A DNA stretch of 64,000 nucleotides from Symsagittifera roscoffensis (taxonomy: Eukaryota; Xenacoelomorpha; Acoela; Convolutidae), in the NCBI RefSeq assembly GCF_963678635.1, contig NC_087062.1, positions 50,854,178-50,918,177 of the forward strand. The letters run 5' to 3'. Shown piece after piece: positions 59,801 to 64,000 of this stretch. The notes beneath the pieces were generated by a model. It saw nothing but the letters and a program-made list of their open reading frames with translations, was not told the origin of the DNA and did no database searches. Within the stretch, counting starts at the first letter, position 1. Each line of letters begins with the position of its first letter. A program made the translations under genes and the position numbers.

Positions 59801-61085
59801 AGAGATGTGGGAATGTGAGTGGTGGCAAAATTTCAAAACGAACAAAAAAATAAAGAATCATATCCGATCCAAATTTCCCTACAAAAGACCTCTCTCTACT
59901 GATTCTTTATTGGAAAAAATAAGAGATGTATCTCTTTATGGCTTAGTTGTTCCACACGAACTGAAAGCAAAATTTTCTAACTTTCCTCCAACTTTTAAAA
60001 ACACCGAAGTTGGAAGAAATGACATTGGGGGAATTATGCAAAACTATGCCATTGAAAATGATCTTCTTAAGCATCCCCAGCGAATGCTAATATCTAGTTT
60101 CAAACTAGAAAATGCATCCATCATTACTCCTCTTTTCAATTTCTACATGGAGCTTGGCTTACAGTGTACAAAAAATTAACGCTTTGTACAGCATCTCCCT
60201 CAAAAATGCTTCAACGAGTTTGTTCAGTCGGTTGATGATGCTAGAAGGGAAGGAGATGAGAACCCTTTATCCTGTGTCTTTGCAGAGACTATGAAGCTTT
60301 TAGGTAATTCATCCTACGGTTACCAGATAATGGACAGATCGAGACATACGATCACAAAGTATTTAAATGATGAGAAAACACACGAAGCCATTAATGAACC
60401 ACTCTTCAAACGATTGAACACCGTTCAGAAAAATTTGTACGAGATTGAGTTACTAAAGTCAACAATTGAGCACAAAGAACCCATAATAGTCGGATTTTTC
60501 ATTCTGCAGTATGCAATGCTGAGAATGCTTGAGCTTTACTACAATTTTTTCGACAAATTTTGTGTTGTAAATAATTTCGAGGAACTAAAAATGGACACGG
60601 ATTTGCTGTATTTAGCTCTTGCTGAGGAAAATTTTTATGATTGTTTTCGTCCGGAGAAAAAGGTGACTGGGAAAAGTTGAGAGAAAAAAAGTTGAGAGAA
60701 TTTTTTTTTCCACGAACATGTTGTAGCGTTCGTAAGAAGCACAATGAACGAGAGCCTGGTCTGTTCAAAGAAGAATTTAGGTGTACAGAGATGCTATGTT
60801 TTTGCAGCAAGACTTATTGTTGCTATGACAACAAATCAGACAAGATGAAGTTTAGCAGCAAAGCATTGAATAAAAGAATTCTAGAGGAATTTGGTGATGG
60901 TCCTATTGAAACAAAACAGGAAAGTACTCGACGAAGCAATCAACTTGACTTCAACAAACAGAGGATTTAGATCCATTAATCAGATGGTTGCTACATACGA
61001 GCAAATAAAGAAAGGATTGAGCTACTTTTACCCTAAACGACAAGTTCAGGACGACGGAATACACACAAAACCTTTGAACCTGTAA
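56801..61085 (+). pseudogene. DNA polymerase B, most complete copy R
   Basis: ATG 56,801. Order: three Cys/His zinc-finger motifs (CGGCGNLYVRAHAARHRKNC; CSECRYF; CSSCEKEF with HRRKEH), linker, NIPMGCP near 57,546, zinc site CPSCNCFF near 57,980, then ExoI, where the usual Asp is Asn (NFES, codon 58,172-58,174). ExoII lies near 58,590 (VFGFNSG, then DVNLIKSYL). The 331-codon frame 59,184-60,179 has motif A DASQLYP (Asp 59,397-59,399). Motif B KLLGNSSYG starts at 60,294 and motif C DTD is at 60,594-60,602, followed by Leu. The end PLNL-stop is at 61,083-61,085. Stops at 57,179 and near 58,725 and 58,873, and shifts near 57,325, 57,595 and 60,170, disable it. Best reference for the family in this window. 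Confidence 0.9.
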
Positions 61086-62197
61086 ATAACTGATAGTGTA
61101 ATAGCATTCAATTCAGTATTGATTAACTAACTGTGAACTTGTGGTAAAATGATTATACGAAGCAGTGATTTATATACTTCATCTTTTGAAAATAACATTT
61201 TTTCAAAAAAACATGATTTTTTTCTCGAAGTTTCGTTAGGTTTCAGTATAGCTTTAGATAATTTTCTCGTTGAATCGAGCCTATAAAACAATAATCAAAA
61301 CATTTAAACCGTAGAAGCTAGCTAAGAAATGTAAGTATCGGCAAAATCGAGCTCAAAAAATTCGGGCGCCAAAAATTTTTCTGAAACTTACCATCTTACC
61401 ATCTGAAACCTACTATCTTAATACATTGAGAAACCTATTCCCTGTCCTAGTTCATAGGAAATCTATAGCCTATCTTAATACATAGTTTGGTGACCGGATG
61501 CTGTATTCCCTATCTTAATACATGGGGGGCATTAACCACCCCACCCCCCCCCCCATCTCTGATCAGCTCACTTTTCTACTACTAAAGTGTTTGTTGCGGA
61601 AGCCGCTTACGATGCACAAAATGCACAGTTTGGCCTCGTAATGACTCAAAAAACTTGATTTTCTGAACTTTCAGTAGGTTCAGCAAAATTTCAGGTAGAT
61701 ATAGCCCAGTTGCGAAGAGCAAGATCATCTAATTAATTAAATATTAAGGGAAATTACATCAAATCCTAACGTGTTTTGAAGCTTTTAGAAATAATTTCTT
61801 TTTTTTTATAAAATATTTTTTTCCCAATCACTCTAACCATTGATTTACCATGAACCAAAATTGTGATTACAAGACCTTCATTCCACAATCTACATGTAAT
61901 TATTTATTGATATTTACCAGTTAGAAAACGCGTTCCGTAGTTTTTGCGAAAAAAACTAAGCACTTCCACGCAAAATCCAAAAAATTACAGTTTTTCGTAC
62001 CATTCTCTTCTCATCACTCTGAAACCTTACCAACCCTATTCCCCAATTGAATGAATTGTAGACTCTATACCCAATTCTAACACATAGCTTGAAGACCGAA
62101 GGTTCTATTCCCCTATCTTAAAACATGGAGGTCTCCAGGGGACCCCCCCTTCAGCCCCAACACCACGACTGAAGTACAAAAACTTTATAATAGGTTT
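61086..62197 (-). repeat. Right terminal inverted repeat of the polymerase element
   Basis: Reverse complement of 42,698-43,748, including the poly-C run near 61,545, the GGCCTCGTAATGACTC block near 61,634 and GTCTCCAGGGGACC near 62,130. Homology fades outside about 62,197. No clear target-site duplication was found by eye. Confidence 0.85.
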
Positions 62198-62289
62198 TGT
62201 CACATTAAAGTGCCTCGTCATTGCACTATTTTATGAGATGCGTTTTCCGAGCTGAGGTATTGGACTTATGATTTGCAAACACAGAATCT

Positions 62290-62525
62290 CCCGGGTCGAG
62301 ATCCCGCTCAGAAACCGCTCATGATTTGAGCGGTTTGAGCGGTTTTCCAGCAAGATTTGAACGGCTTGGGCGGTTTGGGCGGTTGTTTTCGAAAAGCCGC
62401 TCAAACCGCTCAAATCTTGCTTAAAAAACCGCTCAAAAACCGCTCATTTCTTGCGGTGATTTTTGAACGGTTTTTCAAGCAAGATTTGAGCGGTTTTTGA
62501 GCGGTCTTCCCGGGTCGAGGTCCCA
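62290..62525. repeat. GCGGTTT-box hairpin repeat, copy 3
   Basis: Runs of GAGCGGTTT and AAACCGCTC in both orientations, bounded on both sides by CCCGGGTCGAG text (62,291 and 62,508). Confidence 0.8.
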
Positions 62526-62700
62526 GACTCATGTCCATACTTTCGCGACAAAACTTTGGCATGTCCAGACTTTCCAGACCAAAACATGGCATTTCCAGAC
62601 TTTTGCGACCATGATGGCTTTTGCGTTCTAAATTTTGCAGTTTCCCTGGAGCTTCAAAAAAGTAATTCATGTAGGGGCGAATTTAGGGGGGAGGGGCAGT

Positions 62701-62721
62701 GGGGGGGGGGGGGGGGGGGGG
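62701..62721 (+). repeat. Poly-G run of 21
   Basis: Twenty-one G in a row after a G-rich lead (62,676-62,699). Could form a G-quadruplex. Length in assemblies is unreliable. Confidence 0.9.
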
Positions 62722-62910
62722 TGGAAGTTTTCCTTCAGGGATTTGACCCCTTGCCAAAAGCAACAAAACAGAAACAAAGTAACTGTATTAAGCAAAATGA
62801 TAAACTAATGAAACTTTGAAATACAAAACGCTACAGATGGTTGTATAAAAACAAAATCGTATTCTTCCCATGTAATTTATATTGGCTTCGCTGCGCGACA
62901 CTAGTTTCAG

Positions 62911-62983
62911 GGCAGCATGGCCTAACGGATAAGGCGTCTGACTTCGAATCAGAAGATTGGGGGTTCAAATCCCTCTGTGGTCG
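62911..62983 (+). tRNA. tRNA-Arg (anticodon TCG)
   Basis: A 73-base cloverleaf. The anticodon stem TCTGA/TCAGA encloses loop CTTCGAA, with anticodon TCG at 62,944-62,946. Box A TGGCCTAACGG and box B GGTTCAAATCC are intact, and a T5 terminator follows at 62,986-62,990. The acceptor stem (GGCAGCA with TGTGGTC) has two G-T pairs and one A-G mismatch, so it may be a mildly degenerate copy. It lies within intron 1 of the FAM81-like gene, same strand. Confidence 0.88.
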
Positions 62984-62991
62984 ACTTTTTA

Positions 62992-63210
62992 TTATTAAAT
63001 TTTGCGCGGTTTTTGAGCGGTTTTTTTAGATAAACCGCTCAAAACCGTTCAAATCTTGCGCGGTTTTTGAGCGGTTTGTTTAGATAAACTGTTCAAAAAC
63101 CGCTCAAACCGCTCATTTTGAAGCAAGATTTTGAGCGTAATTGTCTAAAAAAACCGCTCGAACCGCTCAAATCTTGCTTCAAATTAGGTGAAAAATCTCG
63201 ACTCGGGCTC
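62992..63210. repeat. GCGGTTT-box hairpin repeat, copy 4
   Basis: Close match to 27,120-27,318, including the terminus AGGTGAAAAATCTCGACTCG. It begins right after the tRNA terminator. Confidence 0.85.
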
Positions 63211-63224
63211 TGATAAAAATTAAT

Positions 63225-63480
63225 GAAGAAAGATAGTCGAAAACATGTTCGAAACAAAATCCAACACAACGTGTTGTCAAAACATAGTCGAAAACAAAGT
63301 CGAACACAAACTATAATCGAAATATGGTATAAAACAAAGAGTGGTCGGGGCATAGTTGAAAACAAACTCGGCCAAATTGTAGGCGAACAGAAAACTAAAA
63401 CATAATTGAAAATTTCATTGAAACATAATCGAAAACAATTTACATCTGTCAAGTCGATGAAAAAAAACAGGCACGTTCAA
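63225..63480. repeat. Degenerate short repeat of AAACATAGTCGAAAAC
   Basis: About ten imperfect copies of a roughly 20-bp unit (variants with AATCGAAA, AGTTGAAA) upstream of exon 2. No gene. Confidence 0.55.
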
Positions 63481-63624
63481 TTGTGTTGGTCAGAACATAG
63501 GTAATTCGGGTCAAGTCAGTCGAAGCATAGCACGCTTGGTTCCAACACAGTCGAACTCATTTTCCTTCAATATTCTTGGTCGAGTCTGTCGGATCATAAC
63601 TCGAACATTCCATTTGTATTGCAG

Positions 63625-63811
63625 ACTGATTCATCAGGAGAAGACTACGCAGACACTGATAGACAAAGCGTATAAAATTAAGGAGGATATCATAGAGAGC
63701 ATGAACCTGTCACATGGCTCGTGGCAGAACGAGAAGGAGGCCAGGGCTCTCCTCACAGACCACATCCGCAACATTACAGTCATCGTCAAGAGACTGTCTC
63801 GAGAGATAGAG
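63625..63811 (+). CDS. FAM81-like gene, exon 2
   Basis: Acceptor TTGTATTGCAG ends at 63,624 and the donor GTACAA starts at 63,812; exon length is 187 bp. Reading after the split Arg codon gives LIHQEKTTQTLIDKAYKIK, then EDIIESMNLSHGSWQNEKEA and LLTDHIRNITVIVKRLSREI. The HIRNIT-VIVK text is a hallmark of FAM81A/FAM81B coiled-coil proteins. There is no stop or frameshift. Codon composition is GC-richer than its flanks. The following exon is beyond the window or not recognisable in 63,812-64,000. It is the best evidence for a working host gene here. Confidence 0.85.
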
Positions 63812-64000
63812 GTACAATTATGACATTTTCATAACCTACTCGTCCCATTCTTAAAATTAGATCCCCATATACTATGCTGACGTAGTTTTTTTTTTTTTAA
63901 AAGACTGACTTCAGCGATCCACTCACAGTGTACACAATTCAAAATTTATCTGTCTGCAGTTTGAGGCCAGCTGATTGTTCATATTTCATTCCGACTTTCG

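Larger units (their letters stand above)
42698..62197. mobile_element. Giant inverted-repeat element built from DNA polymerase B units
   Basis: Sequence is mirrored about a centre near 55,602. Checked mirror pairs include GTTCAGGGTAAATC at 55,181 with its complement ending at 56,024, and the CCAGAACTCTTCTGC block at 55,049 with its complement ending at 56,156. The outer ends (42,698-43,748 and 61,086-62,197) are inverted repeats of about 1 kb. The right arm is about 6.6 kb. The left arm is about 12.9 kb because of a 3,646-bp tandem duplication and other rearrangements. Gene content is polymerase B plus three small ORFs. Integrase, packaging ATPase, protease and capsid genes of typical Polintons were not recognised. 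It sits inside intron 1 of the FAM81-like gene. Confidence 0.75.
38437..63624 (+). other. Intron 1 of the FAM81-like gene, about 25.2 kb
   Basis: Donor GTAAGT at 38,437 and acceptor CATTTGTATTGCAG ending at 63,624. The intron phase (2) fits both exons. It contains the whole polymerase palindrome, a second polymerase remnant, an Arg-tRNA gene and GCGGTTT-box repeats. Splicing is inferred from protein match and splice-site consensus, not from transcripts. Confidence 0.7.

Noticed and set aside
1-61085. Alternative genetic code (stops read as Gln or Tyr)
   Set aside because: Some stops fall where Gln or Tyr is expected, but others replace Leu or Gly (polymerase R against L1/L2), and the FAM81-like exons contain no in-frame stops. 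Ordinary mutation explains them.
40095-61085. Nuclear copy of mitochondrial polymerase or a cellular replicative polymerase
   Set aside because: Zinc-finger N-terminus, the protein-primed family B text and the terminal inverted repeats fit mobile-element polymerase B, not cellular enzymes.
42698-62197. A standard intact Polinton/Maverick
   Set aside because: Length fits, but no integrase, packaging ATPase, protease or capsid frame was recognised, and polymerase occurs in both arms.
63812-64000. Third FAM81-like exon after CTGTCTGCAG near 63,959
   Set aside because: The acceptor looks acceptable, but the sequence after it runs into a stop within a few codons in the required phase.

Overview
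This window looks like nuclear DNA of an invertebrate animal. It is AT-rich, very repetitive, has intron-exon structure, and carries BEL/Pao retrotransposon remains (a group known only from animals), a Pol III tRNA gene, an Artemis-like nuclease remnant and two exons of a FAM81-like gene. The phylum cannot be fixed from the sequence. A cnidarian-like host is only a guess, prompted by the type of DNA polymerase B seen. Almost every other long reading frame is a decayed mobile-element gene.

Layout. 1-6,360: 3' part of a virus-like or retroelement-like unit. It holds a broken envelope-type glycoprotein and a second broken gene that overlap as ATGA, then a possible polypurine tract and LTR-like tract; the plus strand is very poor in G. 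6,900-28,020: a mosaic of broken BEL/Pao retrotransposon copies (Gag, RT, RNase H, integrase fragments) separated by a repeated noncoding spacer that contains a tRNA-like (SINE-like) block. 27,050-33,110: simple and satellite DNA, namely hairpin-rich GCGGTTT-box repeats, a CA repeat, about 2.4 kb of ACAT repeat and about seven units of a ~198-bp satellite. 33,910-36,120: a dead Artemis/SNM1-type gene whose tail seems to have expanded into eight 126-bp repeats. 36,120-38,224: short repeats, an exon-like block on the minus strand and a tRNA-like sequence.

38,225-63,811: the one convincing host gene. Exon 1 (38,225-38,436) ends at a consensus donor. Exon 2 (63,625-63,811) starts after a good acceptor. 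The join is phase-compatible and matches the FAM81 family. The ~25.2-kb intron between them holds a ~19.5-kb inverted-repeat structure (42,698-62,197, apex near 55,602) built from copies of one Polinton/linear-plasmid-like DNA polymerase B gene plus three small unknown genes. It has ~1-kb outer inverted repeats, a minisatellite at the apex and a 3,646-bp tandem duplication in the left arm. A second, more diverged polymerase copy (40,095-42,697) abuts it. An Arg-tRNA gene and more GCGGTTT-box repeats lie between the palindrome and exon 2.

How it fits together. The polymerase unit reads, from apex outward: minisatellite, acidic ORF, hydrophobic ORF and unknown ORF (all reading toward the apex), then zinc-finger plus polymerase B (reading away from the apex), then a 1-kb terminal repeat. 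No integrase, packaging ATPase, protease or capsid gene of a normal Polinton was recognised. All copies are broken, so the structure is now a fossil, but the arrangement suggests head-to-head joining of a small protein-primed linear element inside a host intron.
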